From the NCBI GenBank assembly GCA_963921195.1, contig OY992538.1, positions 81,430,093 through 81,494,092 of the forward strand: a stretch of DNA of 64,000 nt. Reading direction: 5' to 3'. The notes below the pieces were generated by a model. The model was not told the origin of the DNA and did not search any database. It saw only the letters and a program-made list of their open reading frames with translations. The DNA is from Pegoplata infirma. Its lineage: Eukaryota > Arthropoda > Insecta > Diptera > Anthomyiidae. Position 1 is the stretch's first letter. Each line of letters begins with the position of its first letter. Below, in pieces: positions 33,603-45,454 of the stretch. The translations under genes were made by a program, and so were the position numbers.

Positions 33603-35026
33603 TTTTATCTAATTTTATAAAATTTTATCATATTAGATATAATTTGATATTATTTTATAAAATTTGATATAAAAAAAAATTCGGATATACTCATATATAA
33701 TTTTATCAAAGTATATATCATTTTATCTAATTTTATCAAATATATATAATTATAAATAATTTTATCAAATTATATATAAACTTTTTACTCGGGACTGCAC
33801 AGTGGTTAATCGTTTTTTTTTTTTTTTTTAATAATTCGGCTATTCAGTAAGTACTGGACCGATTGCAGGGAAATTTATACCGGTTACACCGCCCGGCAAA
33901 AATAAAAAAATATCGTTAAACGCGAACTGGATAATATACGTTTGAAACTAGAGAGTAAATGTAGTAAAACTGCATCTACAGTTTTTCGTTTCGTGATTCT
34001 GTTTTATTTTAAAAGGAATCCAAAGTTTTAGAGGACTAATTTTTGTAAAATATTTTTTTTTTTTTAATATTTGTACTTGTCCTAGGATGCCACTAGTAAT
34101 GGAAAATTAAAGAAACGTATTTCCGCTTATTTTCCATTTTATTACTTGTAATGTCCTTTCAAAACTTGGTCCTTTAATATCATTTAAAATTTTTAACAAA
34201 ATATTTTGACAAATTTTTGAAAGGACATTATTAACATCCTTTTTCCTGATATGGCAAAATAAACAAGTAGAAAAGTTAAATTCGACTTTGCCGAATCTAT
34301 GAATACCCTCCACAATGCATTTTTTTAAAGGGTAGTACATTTTTTAACGTGAAAAAATTAACAATTTTGATTAGAAATATTTTATTTTGAGTATAAAACT
34401 CTTTTTTTGTTGTTTTTTGTGTGTTACCATGAGCTAATAAGGCCTATATTATTTCCAATTTTAATAAAAACGCGTTATTACTACTGGTTTCCCGACTTAT
34501 TTGTCATTTTTTTTTTTTTAAGAAAAATTACTAATTTTTTTTTTGAGTGTAAAATTTTTTTCGAGCGTAATGTTTTTTTACTGTAAAAATATTTCTGAGT
34601 GAATGCACGTACGCATGTACATAAAATATTGTCATTTTTGTAAAAAAAAAACTAAATTTTTGTTTGTGTAAATTTTTTTTGAGTGTAAAATTTTTTAGAG
34701 AGTAATTTTTAAGTTAACAATGCTTTTAAAACTAAACAAGTTTAAAAATCATTGCTTTAAAATTAAACAAGTTTTGAAAAGCATTGTTTAGTTACCACCA
34801 ATGCATTTAAAACTTGTTAAAACACGTGGCATTTTAGATGAAACTAATCTGAAATTCAGGGTTTTGCTTATAACTTTTGAACCACTGCACTATAGGAAAT
34901 TTTACCCTTTTTTTGGCCAAAATTATTTACAGCCAAACGGCTGGACCGATTTTAATGATTTTTTTTTTTGATTTGACTTTTGGAAGACTCTTTAGAGGAA
35001 GGGAGTGACTCTTAAAGTTTTTCATA

Positions 35027-35191
35027 CACTCAAAAAAAAAAAATTAGTAAAGTTACCTAAAAAATTAACTAATAATTAGTTCCAAACAGGGTTCCCGGGT
35101 TATAAGTTTCCGCATCTAAGATTTTTTAAATCCTTGATAGATTATATGGTTTTCTAAACTGTTTTTACTATTTTTTTTTTTTTTTTGAGTG
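35027..35191. mobile_element. 165-bp TA-flanked MITE
   Basis: The ends CACTCAAAAAAAAAAA and TTTTTTTTTTTGAGTG are flanked by TA (35025-35026, 35192-35193). The terminus matches the CACTCAAAA group at 1582-2389 and 42117-42780, but this small copy has no tRNA-like insert. Confidence 0.75.
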
Positions 35192-35309
35192 TACACTAAC
35201 TTTTGAAGATAACAGTAGAAATTTATTTTAACAATTCTAAGAAGTGTCAAACAAATCTACTTTTTAATAAGGATTTTATTCAAAAATTTGATTTTTGAGT
35301 TCCAAGTCG

Positions 35310-35699
35310 TCAAATACATTTCAAAATGCCACTACGGGCAGTCGCAGATGAAGCATGAGCTAGGGGCTCAACTTCCCTATTTAAATCTTTAGAGATTTCT
35401 GCTGTAACTCGTACTTTTGTTCTCGCAGATTTTGACAAAAAAGTTAATTGCGGTCGCCCAGGTTTCAATTTAGTGGAAGCAGGCTGCTTTTCAAGTTTTC
35501 TTAGCCAAGTATTGCCTTGAAGCCAAACAGCATACTGTCTTTCAAAAACTTTCAAACTCCTACAACTTTTAATTCTTTTAATATTTATATTTGAACAAAA
35601 TATTCTTAATTCCTCCTTTATATATTGTTTAAAGTTTTCGAAACATTCACTCTCAGCAATGTATGAAAAGAAATGGCCAGATATAGCGGCTCCTTATCC
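35310..35699 (-). pseudogene. Transib/RAG1-like transposase fragment (nonamer-binding-like region)
   Basis: An open minus-strand frame of about 129 codons runs from after a TAA near 35702 to the stop at 35310; there is no ATG. It contains KPGRPQLTFLSKSARTK followed by a helical-looking stretch ending ASSATARSG. RAG1 begins its core with a GRPR-containing nonamer-binding region, and Transib-type proteins carry a comparable GRP-x3-F-x2-(L)S-x-R-(T/S)K block; this match is from memory, not a search. The catalytic DDE part is not seen here. It is best read as the surviving N-terminal portion of the transposase of the enclosing element. Confidence 0.6.
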
Positions 35700-37432
35700 A
35701 CCTTTGTTTTATTTTTCTCGCCATGTATTAAATAACTCTGAATTTGGCACTCAGTAGTCACCTGGAAAAATGCGTTTTTAAAAAAAGTTTGCACATATCC
35801 GACCTTGAAATTTATTAAATTCGGAAGGTAATTGATTGTCCTAAAGAACTTTTATGGTTTTATAGCTAACATATGCTATCATTTTTTTTAAAGTCAAAAT
35901 AAAATTCCAATTCATACTTCAATAAGTTCATCTTAAGGTCACTTCAATTTTTCCAATTAAATCGAGCTAAAAGATAGTTCACCAACATTTCACTATTTAT
36001 CATTAAAGTACTCATCTTCGACATTATTTTCCATTTTTTAGTTTTTAAAAACTATAAATTCTTAATATAAAAACTTTTGTTAGAAGCTATCACAAAATTC
36101 ATTGCACTCAATCGTTATTTTATAACTAATTAAGAAATTGCAAGAAAAACTACTGATAAAGTGACAGTAGATCAATTCTGTCGAAAAATTGAGAAAGAAT
36201 TGTTTACTTTGTTAAGTTTTTTTTATATTAATGTAAAAAAAATAATGTTTGCAAAAATTTTAATTTTGACTTTTGGCCAAAAAATGGGTAAAATTTCCTA
36301 TAGTGCACTGGACCGATTGAGCTGAAATTTAACACCAAACAGACCCGGGAAACGGCAAAGACACATGCCAAGCTTCAGTAGTCTCATTATTGTCTTTCGA
36401 AAGTTATCGTGTTTTTTATTTCGTAAATTCGGGAAACACCCTTGCCGAAATTTACTCTTTTGCTCATAACTTTTGAACCACTGGACCGATTTGGCTGGAT
36501 TGCAATACCAACCTGACCAGGTAAATAACAAACATATATGGCAAACTTCAGTAGCCTCGGTAAAGTCTTTCAAAAGTTAGCGTGTTTTCTACGGACAGAC
36601 AGACAGACGGACGGACGGACGGACGGACGGACATCGCTAGATCGACTTAAAATCGATCGAGGATCATAAATATATATACTTTATGGGGTCCTAGACCAAT
36701 ATTTCGAGGTGTTACAAACGGAATGACAAACTTATATATACCCTCTATCACTAGAGTGGAGGGTATAAAACTTATATATACCCTCTATCACTAGAGTGGA
36801 GGGTATAAAAAATATAAAAAAAAATTATCGAAGATTCTCCTCTTTCATTTGCAATCAATAGCGACATTATAAGGCAAGTATAAATATTTAAAAAATATTT
36901 TACAAAATGTTATCCTTTGAAAATTTGGAGTCCTCTTAAAAAGAAAGAGGATCATGAAATGAAAAACCGTAAATTCAGTTTTACTCCATTTGATCTCTAC
37001 ATTCAGACGTATATCATCCGGCTCATATTTAATATTGGTTATCGGACGGTGTTATGGCTAATGTAATTTCGAGCCTAAGTTTGAACGGAGGACCCCACAT
37101 GCCCAATAAGGGCGCCTTCAGGGGCCCCTAAAGTAGGACAACTTTTGAATACAAAGGCTTTAAGTGCTTGCCAATTTGTTGTTTATTATCCGATATTTAT
37201 GATTTTAGATTTTTTAAAGCGCTAGTAAATACCTAAAAAAAATGCTTGAAGTAGTCGTTATCTCTTTTACTTTCCGATATATAGTCATTTGAATGGGGAA
37301 CATTTTATTTATTTTCCGATCCTGGTCCAGTTTTTTGGGAACAGGTTGGTCACCTAACGTCCAATTTTTTCAAACCTAAATTTTTAGTTAGCTAGATAAA
37401 TTTGTGATAACAATCATACGCAAAACAGGGGG

Positions 37433-37735
37433 TTTATTTTTAATAATTCGGCCATTCAGTAACTACTGGACCGATTGCAGTGAACCTCATACCGGTTGTA
37501 GCTAAAGTAATTTCGAGCTTGCTGGACCCCAGGGCCCCCTAAAGTAGGACATATTTAGTATACAAAAATTTTAAATGCTTTAAAATCTCCAACTTCAAAT
37601 GCGTGTAAAAAAATGTAGCACTAGACTAAAAAAAAGCCTTCAGTGTTTTGTTATACAAAATGTTAACTTTTATTAGCTTTTGTTTTCATCCCATTCCGAT
37701 TCGGAAATTTCGATTTTGTATGACAGTGTAATTTA
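37433..37735. repeat. R6 repeat, second copy
   Basis: Begins AATAATTCGGCCATTCAGTA and carries ACTGGACCGATTGCAG, ATACCGGTTGTAGC and CCCCCTAAAGTAGGACA in the same order as at 54022. Non-coding. Confidence 0.7.
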
Positions 37736-37995
37736 TATCTACGCCCACTAAAGGGGACGGGCCGAAAAAAAAAACATTTTCTAATCCCCTGGGTCTAAGC
37801 GCATGATTTTGAGCTTCTTCTGACTTAAAAATGTTTAAGATTTTTGTCTATGAATTTTTACTTTAAACTTGATTTAAGTAAAAAATTACAGATCTTGTTT
37901 TGTATATTAATTTTTTTGACAAAAATAATTCAGTAACGTTATATTGTTTTTTGGACATCGTTAACCCATTTTGAGAGGAGTAAAATATGAGCCAG

Positions 37996-39286
37996 TAGAC
38001 TGGCATTTTTCTGTATAGCAAAATTTTTTCTTCTCCGATTTTCAAAGTCCGGGCATTTTTTTATTCTACTAGCCCTAAACCTCATTTGGTACCAATTTGA
38101 GGTCAATCGGATTAAATTAACCCGTGGCGTCCGGCGGTCAAAGTTTTGGATTTTTGAAAAATTAAAAAAATAAAAAATAAATATATCTTTCGACACATCA
38201 TATTTGTTAATTTTGATGTGCTGAGCACGAATATCAAAAAAAAATTAAAATCGGTCCAACCGTTTTCGAGATATCGCTATTTGAAATTTGCAAAAAAAAT
38301 GGCGGTTTTTTCCTACGTTCAAGAAATTTTTTAAAAAGTCTCAAAATTTCATTCCGCCGACTTTTTTGTAGATCTTGAGACAATCTTTCATTTAAAACTA
38401 ATTTGAGCCAAATTCGATCATTTTAACCCGTGGCACCCTTCGATCAAAGTTTTTAACTTTTGAAAAATTTCCACCAAAATTTTGGATTTTTGAAAATGAA
38501 AAAATAAAAATAAAATATCTTGCGACACATTATTTTTATTAATTTTAGCATGCTGAATACGAATATCAAAAAATTTATAAAATCGGTCGAACGGTTTTCG
38601 AGATATCGCCATTGAAAATTTGTCAAAAAAATGCAAAATGGGGAGTTTTTTCCTACGTTTAAGAATTTTTTAAAAAAAAAAAGCTCTAAAAATTTCTGTA
38701 TTTTAAACCTTTTATAGAACTTTATGCAATCTTTCATTTAAGCTTAATTGGAGCCAAATCCGATCATTTTAACCCGTGGCGCCCTTCGATCAAAGTTTAG
38801 GGTTTTTGGTAAAAAGTTTCTAAAAAGGCAAAACTTTGATCGATGGGCACCACGGCTTAAAATTATCCGATTTGGCTCAAATTAGTTTTAAATGAAAGAT
38901 TGTCTCAAGCTCTACAAAAGGGTCGGCGGAATGAAATTTTGAGACTTTTTTTAAAAAATTTCTTGAACGTAGGAAAAAAACCGCCATTTTTTACAAATTT
39001 GAAATGGCGATATCTCGAAAACCGATCGAGCGATTTTAATTTTTTTTTTTGATATTCGTGCTCAGCGCATCGAAATTAACAAATATGATGTGTCGAAAGA
39101 TAAATATTTTTTAAATTTTATTTTTAAAAATTTTTCAAAAATCCAAAACTTTGACCGCCGGGCGCCACGGGTTAATTTAATCCGATTGACCTCAAATTTG
39201 TACCACATAAGTTTTAGACCTAGGACAATAAAAAATTTGCCCGGACACTTAGGAAAATCAAAAGATGACAAAAAAATGCCAGTCTA
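37996..39286. repeat. R3 foldback palindrome
   Basis: The ends TAGACTGGCATTTTT and AAAAATGCCAGTCTA are perfect 15-bp inverted repeats. The left arm (to about 38450) and right arm (from about 38820) are reverse complements with GTGCTGAGCACGAATATC, CGTGGCGTCCGGCGGTCAAAG and related text; an extra R3 unit lies between. The small ORFs are shared arm artefacts. Confidence 0.75.
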
Positions 39287-39972
39287 ATGACCCAGGCAGC
39301 GAATATATTATTTTGTTTGATTTTTTAAGAAATGTATTCTTTAAAAACATTTTTGGTGTTTTATTTTTAAGCTTTAGGATGTATTTAATAATGTATTGCT
39401 TTTTGGGTTACTAAAATTTAAAAAAAATCAAAAATACTCAATTCAGATACTTTGATCCGAATAATGGTGGATGTTTTTGCATTAAAAAATATCAACTTGT
39501 ATAAAATATGATTTGATTTCATCCGAGTTTTGACCAGACATTGCCATATATTAGTGGATCTAATTAGATCTAATTGCATAAAAACATGTAAAATTCTGGT
39601 GTTTATTTGGTTTGGGTTGAAATACACCACAGGTCAACGACACATTCACCAAACATATAATTTTCTTAAACAAAAAAAAAATGTTCGGGTACGCTTCGAA
39701 CCAGATAGGTGATATACATAACCCTAACAAGGAAATGTTTAGGAACATTTTAAAAAGTTTCTTATACTTTGCCTTAAAAACTTAGAAAATTGTTGGTTAA
39801 ATGGAAACATATAGTGTTATATATGGAACAGAATAGGATATATAAAATTTTATATTAAATTAAACAGAAAAGAAGGATTCCAAAATTTTTGAAAACAAAA
39901 AAAAACACTTTTTCGACCTTACCTATTTTAATTTGCATAAAAATTGGCATATCAATTCTCGAGATCTGTGTC
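39287..39972. other. No gene seen
   Basis: AT-rich. A B-box-like GGTTCGAAGCG on the minus strand near 39700 lacks a convincing A box. Confidence 0.4.
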
Positions 39973-41996
39973 GAATTTCGGTTTTTGTTATTTAGTCAAA
40001 ATTGTGAATGGTTCGCGTTTTATCGCTGTTCAAAGTTGGTATTTTGCAACAATTTAATGAAAAATACATGATGTTTAAATGATCGTATCTTTGGAACGCA
40101 TCATCCGATTGTCACGAAATAAAGCGCAAAATAATGGTTATGTCCTGGTCTTAAAATAGAATTTTGAAAAAGGATAGGATGCTTTGCAAAAAGGATATTG
40201 AAATTAAAAAAATGTCCTTAATTTGCAAATATCTCAAAATGTGTATCTTTAATTTTCCTATATTTTTTTGCGCATATAGCCCTAAATATACTTAACAACA
40301 TATGCAAATCCCAAATTGGGATGGTAAGCGGTTTAATTGTAAACGCGGTTTCATGAAACGCCTTATTGATTTTTGTTAATAACTCTCGTTTACAAATGAA
40401 AAACAATTTCTGCGCACTAACCGCGAATAATTTTTTTATATGTATTTTTGATCGCTAAACTCAAAAATTTCATCAAAAGAACATTTCGCGAATAACTTTT
40501 TGTTTAATGAATTTTTTAGCGTTTTTTGGAGGTATTTTGACTATTTTTCTTATATCTTAAGTTCTGTTTATCTGATTCTCTCGCAATAAAAACCAAATTA
40601 AAGACAATCAAATTTCCAACAAATCCTACATTCATCATTTTTTCATAAGTTCATAGCTTTACGCGCAAATAATTTTTTTAGCGTTATTTGGAGGTATTTT
40701 GACTATTTTTCTTATATCTTGAGTTCCGTTCATCTGATCTTTTCGCAATAAGAACCAAATTAAAGACAATCAAATTTCCAACAAATCCTTCATTCGTTAT
40801 TTTTATATCAGTTCATAACTTTACGCGCAATAGGCAAACAAGGAAAAAATATTTTTTATTAACAAAGCTCATTTTTTAAAAATTTTAAAAACAGAAATTG
40901 TAAAAAAATATCATTTTTTTTTGTATTTTATCATGTATATTCATAAAATTTGTGATAACTTCGGAGTAAACCTATAGATTTTCATCAAATCAACTTTATT
41001 ATATTTCTCAATGTTCAGGCTTTGCAGATAAATAAAAAGATGCAATTAATTGCAAAGATTTCTATTTCTTAAACTTTTTTTAAATGATTTGTTAATCAAA
41101 AAACTTATTTTAGTCATATGTTTGCCTATTGCGCGTAAAGTTATGAACTGATATAAAAATAATGGATGAAGAATTTGTTGGAAATTTGATTGTCTTTAAT
41201 TTGGTTCTTATTGCGAAAAGATCGGATGAACGGAACTCAAGATATAAGAAAAATAGTCAAAATACCTCCAAATAACGCTAAAAAAATTATTTGCGCGTAA
41301 AGCTATGAACTTATGAAAAAATGATGAATGTAGGATTTGTTGGAAATTTGATTATCTTTAGTTTGGTTTTTATTGCGAGAAGATCAGATAAACAGAACTT
41401 AAGATATAAGAAAAATAGTCAAAATACCTCCAAAAAACGCTAAAAAATTCATTAAACAAAAAGTTATTCGCGAAATGTTCTTTTGATGAAATTTTTGAGT
41501 TTAGCGATCAAAAATACATATAAAAAAATTATTCGCGGTTAGTGCGCAGAAATTGTTTTTCATTTGTAAACGAGAGTTATTAACAAAAATCAATAAGGCG
41601 TTTCATGAAACCGCGTTTACAATTAAACCGCTTACCATCCCAATTTGGGATTTGCATATGTTGTTAAGTATATTTAGGGCTATATGTGCAAAAAAATATA
41701 GGAAAATTAAAGATACGCATTTTGAGATATTTGCAAATTAAGGACATTTTTTTAATTTCAATATCCTTTTTGCAAAGCATCCTATCCTTTTTCAAAATTC
41801 TATTTTAAGACCAGGACATAACCATTATTTTGCGCTTTATTTCGTGACAATCGGATGATGCGTTCCAAAGATACGATCATTTAAACATTATGTATTTTTC
41901 ATAAAATTGTTGCAAAATACCAACTTTGAACAGCGATAAAACGCGAACCATTCACAATTTCGACTAAATAACAAAAACCGAAATTCAATAAAAATC
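39973..41996. repeat. 2.0-kb near-perfect palindrome
   Basis: From GAATTTCGG (39973) to CCGAAATTC (41996) the sequence is inverted around a spacer of about 280 bp (about 40843-41120). The arms are about 870 bp. A 62-codon frame (40218-40406 minus; 41553-41741 plus) is identical in protein in both arms, with two silent nucleotide differences. Each arm holds two tandem variants of a roughly 165-bp unit (TTTTGGAGGTATTTTGAC, CTTATATCTTRAGTT). No recognised protein and no target duplication. Confidence 0.9.
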
Positions 41997-42116
41997 AGAA
42001 GAATGGATATATTAATTTTTGGATAAATTGAACCACCATCGGCTGATTGCCTATGCTATTTAAAATGGAACCAGTCAAAAACAAATTTTGTATTGACCCT
42101 TATATAATTTTATATA

Positions 42117-42780
42117 CACTCAAAAGAAAAACTCTGTCAAAAAATCTGTAAAACGACTTTCAATTTGAATTAGAAATCTTTTAGCAGATTGTTCTGCTGA
42201 GAAGGATATTTTTACTATAATCTCTGTCATTCAGTTTAAGAAAATAACAGACATTTTACTATGTTTATACTGATTTTGTTTGCTGAATTTCATTATTTTT
42301 TCAAGAAATTTTTTTATATAAAAAAAAAGCAGAAAAGATTGTTCTGCTGAAATCAGCAGATTGCTCTGCTGAAATCAGCAGATTGTTCTGCTGAAATCAG
42401 CAGATTAGTCTGCTCAAATCAGCAGATTGTTCTGCTAAAATCAGCAGATTGTTCTGCTAAAAGCAGCAGATATTTCTGCTAAAATCAGATTTCTCTGCTG
42501 TCGAACAACACACATGTTTAATAACTAAAACGCCAGATAAAAGTAAAAGCTTCCGTAGCGTAGTGGTTAAGAAGTGTACTTTCAAATCGGAAGGTGGCGA
42601 GTTCGATGCTGGCTGGCGGCGTATGTTTTTTTTTTTTTTTTTTGTTATATTTATTCACCTCTTATGACAGATATTTAGCAAACCGTGTCTGCTAAAATCA
42701 GCAGATTTCTCATATGGCTCAAATTGGGTGTGTTTTCAGCAGATTTTTCTGCTGATTGGACAGAGAATTTATTTTGAGTG
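42117..42780 (+). mobile_element. TA-flanked CAGCAGA-family MITE with tRNA-like insert, copy 1
   Basis: The ends CACTCAAAAGAAAAACTCTG and CAGAGAATTTATTTTGAGTG are flanked by TA (42115-42116, 42781-42782). From 42330 to 42500 there is a tandem array of about 22-bp palindromic units, CAGCAGATTGTTCTGCTGAA. A tRNA-like sequence with a trailing T-run follows (42549-42645). Related copies are at 48314-48819 (inverted), 63363-63655 and 21051-21780. Confidence 0.9.
42549..42620 (+). pseudogene. tRNA-like sequence with Pol III-type terminator inside MITE
   Basis: It is exactly 72 nt long with canonical spacing: T8, an A box TAGCGTAGTGG, then GAGTTCGATGC as B box with T54-T55-C56 in register. The acceptor ends pair at five Watson-Crick plus wobble positions (GCTTCCG with TGGCGGC), and the T stem pairs at four of five. 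The D and anticodon stems do not pair well. A run of 18 T begins five bases after the end, as a Pol III terminator would. It is probably a captured tRNA-derived transcription unit, not a decoding tRNA. Confidence 0.55.
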
Positions 42781-43571
42781 TAATTATATCAACCGTGATT
42801 CAATTATTTATAACTACATATGACTGCATATAAAAAATTTTGAAAATATCTCACGCGATGTATAATCATTAGAGTGATTCAAAAAAAAAAGTTGATGATA
42901 TACCCCCCCCAAAATTAACTTCAACATGTTTTATGAAGATTCCCAAAATATTTGGGCTCTAGCGATAATCTCCCGTGAGCTAAACCGCGTCAAAAAGGGG
43001 TCCAAAAATGGTATTTTTCATGAATAAAAAATTCAGTATTTTTTTTTTGTCCAATGAATGACCAAATATAATAGATATTTAGGAATTCTTTGATTCTGCA
43101 TTAAAACATTTTAAAAATCTAACCACAGACTCGAGATAATGAGATGTTTATGTCAGTTTTTTTATGCTTTTCGATTCGATTTTACTGAAAACTTAAATAA
43201 ATTTGGTATTTTTTGTCCGATTTTCACTTCCAATACATCGTTAGAAAGGTGTTGACCACCGATTGGGATTTTAGTCAAAAATTAACCCTTAACTGCACTG
43301 TCTTACTTTTTTATAACATTTACTTCGACATATTAAAAACCATTTTATAACTACAAAAAGCATATCTTTGTGCAGGAAACACGTTTAATTAATATATTTG
43401 GCCGCAATTAATTTAACCCATGCATGATCAAAATATTTTGGCAAACATTTTTAAAAAAGTTTTTGCGAAAATTATTGAAACATAGTTGTAATACTTAACA
43501 AAAATAAAATAAATAAGGTTTTTGTTTATCTAGACGTGCTTATTATTATTAATATCAAATAATTATTACGT

Positions 43572-44098
43572 CCCAGCAAATTTTTGCATTACTGGTAATG
43601 AGTATAGTAATTAGTAATAATTATTGGTATGTACTTACTCATTGCATGAAACACTACTTATTCTATAAAGGCCGTGAGACAAAAATAATTAGTGCCTACA
43701 AGCTTACGAATAGGGAGATAAATAACTACTTACCTATAACGAGTAAAATAAGTAGTTATTTATAAGGAATAAAATAAATAATTGCAAACAGAGTTTGAAG
43801 TAATTATTTACCATTAGATTATTCGTTTTCGCGAAATTTTAAGCTAAAAATATGAAACAAATATTGTTTTTTTCTGATTGGACTTAATTTCCCAAGTGAA
43901 CTTGCAAATAAGTATTTATTTTTAACATTCTCAATAACTTATTATTTATATTATTGCACATAAGTACTTACATATTACAATATAAGCCACTTGTTGCTTT
44001 TTGGACTAAAGTAATGCAGTGGGTAATGAGTAGTTGTTATAAGTAATGTTATTGGCAGTCATTACTTTTCACAACACATTACCTAGTTTTTGCTGGGG
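43572..44098. mobile_element. CCCAG-ended element, copy 2 (2-bp target GT)
   Basis: It begins CCCAGCAAATTTTTGCATTAC and ends TTTTTGCTGGG, inside the left arm of the foldback. The opposite arm (46450-46465) shows the uninterrupted ACGTGTAAC, so GT (43570-43571, 44099-44100) is a 2-bp target duplication. The interior is rich in TTACTTATT-like short repeats in both orientations. Confidence 0.85.
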
Positions 44099-45158
44099 TG
44101 TAACACTTTCCCGGTCAAATTTTTTTTCGGAATTTGTATGTGCAAATTAATTTTAAAAATAAAATATAAGCAAATTTTGTCTTGATCGCATATATTCGTG
44201 CCAAAAAAAGCATCTAATAAATAGATCTTAATATTTTTTATTTAAATAAGCAAATGTGTCAAAAAAAATATCAATTATATAATTTTTTTTTTAAGTATTA
44301 CAACTGGATTTAAATTTTTTTCACATTTTTTTTACATTGGTCATGAATGGGTTAAATAAAAAATATTAAGATCTATTTTTTAGATGCGTTTTTTGCACGA
44401 ATATATGCGATTAAGACAAAATTTGTTTATATTTTATTTTTAAAAATAATTTGCACATCCAAATTTCGAATAAAAATTTGACCGGGACACAGTGGAAGAT
44501 GGACGCGCATCGTAACAAAATCAAAATTGTCAGCGATTTGATTGGTTGAACATGGGTTTGATAAAAGACATCCTAGGGGATAGAAAACCATTCATAAAAT
44601 ATTTATATGTCATTTACTTTGACCAGGGCGTCTCTCCAAAGTCCAAATATTTTCAGTTTTTTTTAAGAAATGAAAATTTTTTGGAAACCTTTTTTAAATG
44701 ATTGAGTAAAACTATTTCTAAGTAAGCTAACATCCTGAAATTTTAACACAGCTTTGACAATATATGTAACTAATTAAAACTGCCCTTATAAGCTAAAATT
44801 TTAAACCGCGTTATTTGTTAATTGACTGCCAAATGTTGTCATTTTTTAAGAAATGTGTAAAAAAGACTCCTAATTATAGACTGCATCTTTTGTGGAACCT
44901 TGTGGATACAGACAAATTCAATATGGGGTGAAACTAGAGGTATTTATCTAAACGAGGAACTTTATTTTGTCTGCAGTAACTTGCAATTAATTTCAGGATA
45001 AGGCTCCAAAGTAGGGTTCATAAAAAAAAAAAAACTTATATATATTTATTTTTTAAAATTTTTATTTTTCGAAATTATTAAATATCAGCTTCAACCTATT
45101 TAGATATTTACAACAAAAGATTGGTGATGCTGCATAGGCTTGAGAAACTAACTAAATA

Positions 45159-45410
45159 CCCAGCAAAATTTGGCATTACTAGTAATGGGATTTGTAATCC
45201 GGAACAAATGTTAATAAGTAGTTACTTGTTGAAACACTAATTATTTTAACAAGGGCTTGAGACAAAAATAAATAGTGATGAGAATTAAGATAAATAAGTA
45301 CTTAGTTACTCTCGTTTTACTAAAAAGGAGTAAAAAACCATTACCAATAAAAAGTAAAATAGCTATTTACCAAATGGGAGTAATAAACACATTAAAGTGT
45401 TAAAAATAAA
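45159..45410 (+). mobile_element. CCCAG-ended element, truncated copy
   Basis: Starts CCCAGCAAAATTTGGCATT and continues like 43572-44098 (TACTRGTAATGRG, GAGACAAAAATAAWTAGTG). The matching right end is not present, so it is truncated; the boundary near 45410 is uncertain. Confidence 0.55.
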
Positions 45411-45454
45411 AAAAAAAGTAAAAAATTGTCAAATTTTTTGGAGTTATAATCTCA

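Larger units (their letters stand above)
29461..33794. mobile_element. Possible outer element with TCCYGAGTAAAAA ends
   Basis: TCCTGAGTAAAAAAG at the left and the complement of CTTTTTACTCGGGA at the right, both followed inwards by TTTGATAAAATTATATATAAT-like runs, suggest terminal inverted repeats enclosing both repeat-built elements. No target duplication was seen; the AT-rich runs are also simple sequence. Confidence 0.35.
34888..36305 (-). mobile_element. Transib element (CACTATAGG ends, 5-bp target CACTG)
   Basis: The terminal repeats are about 35 bp with one mismatch: CACTATAGGAAATTTTACCC, then TTTTTTGGCCAAAA, with the complement at the right end. The target duplication is CACTG (34883-34887, 36306-36310), confirmed by the uninterrupted repeat at 25040-25060. 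CAC termini and 5-bp targets fit Transib, and a minus-strand ORF inside carries a RAG1-like GRP motif. The size, 1.4 kb, is well below a full Transib, so it is internally deleted. A small MITE sits at 35027-35191. Confidence 0.75.
34258..36808 (+). mobile_element. GGAGGGTATA-family repeat split by a Transib element
   Basis: It begins AAACAAGTAGAAAAGTTAAA with ATACCCTCCAC and ends at GTGGAGGGTATAAAA; the last 40 bp (TATACCCTCTATCACTAGAG) are duplicated in tandem. Between 36306 and 36770 it is the reverse complement of 24588-25085. GAACCACTG at 34887 continues as GGACCGATT at 36311, showing the insertion point. Confidence 0.7.
33897..37051. mobile_element. R4 copy B (3-bp target TTA)
   Basis: The ends CACCGCCCGG and CGGACGGTG correspond to those of 221-2453, and TTA is duplicated at both sides (33894-33896, 37052-37054). 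A 3-bp TTA target is typical of PIF/Harbinger elements, which is a tentative class. The interior contains the GGAGGGTATA repeat 34258-36808, which in turn contains a Transib element. Confidence 0.75.
33827..37330. repeat. R6 interspersed repeat split by R4 copy B
   Basis: R6 text TACTGGACCGATTGCAG and ATACCGGTTA stops at 33896 and resumes at 37055 with TGGCTAATGTAATTTCGAGC, matching the uninterrupted order at 54022-54330 and 37433-37735. Non-coding. Confidence 0.7.

Noticed and set aside
24782..36573. Similar ORFs at 24782-25132 (+) and 36298-36573 (-) that look like a conserved protein
   Set aside because: Both lie in two copies of the same GGAGGGTATA interspersed repeat, start at non-ATG codons and consist of two tandem variants of a non-coding unit.
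39660..39710. B-box-like GGTTCGAAGCG on the minus strand near a T-run
   Set aside because: No A box at tRNA-like spacing and no stem pairing.
42330..42500. Regularly spaced CAGCAGATTGTTCTGCTGA units resembling a CRISPR array
   Set aside because: Units are directly contiguous palindromes without unique spacers and lie inside a TA-flanked MITE present in several copies.
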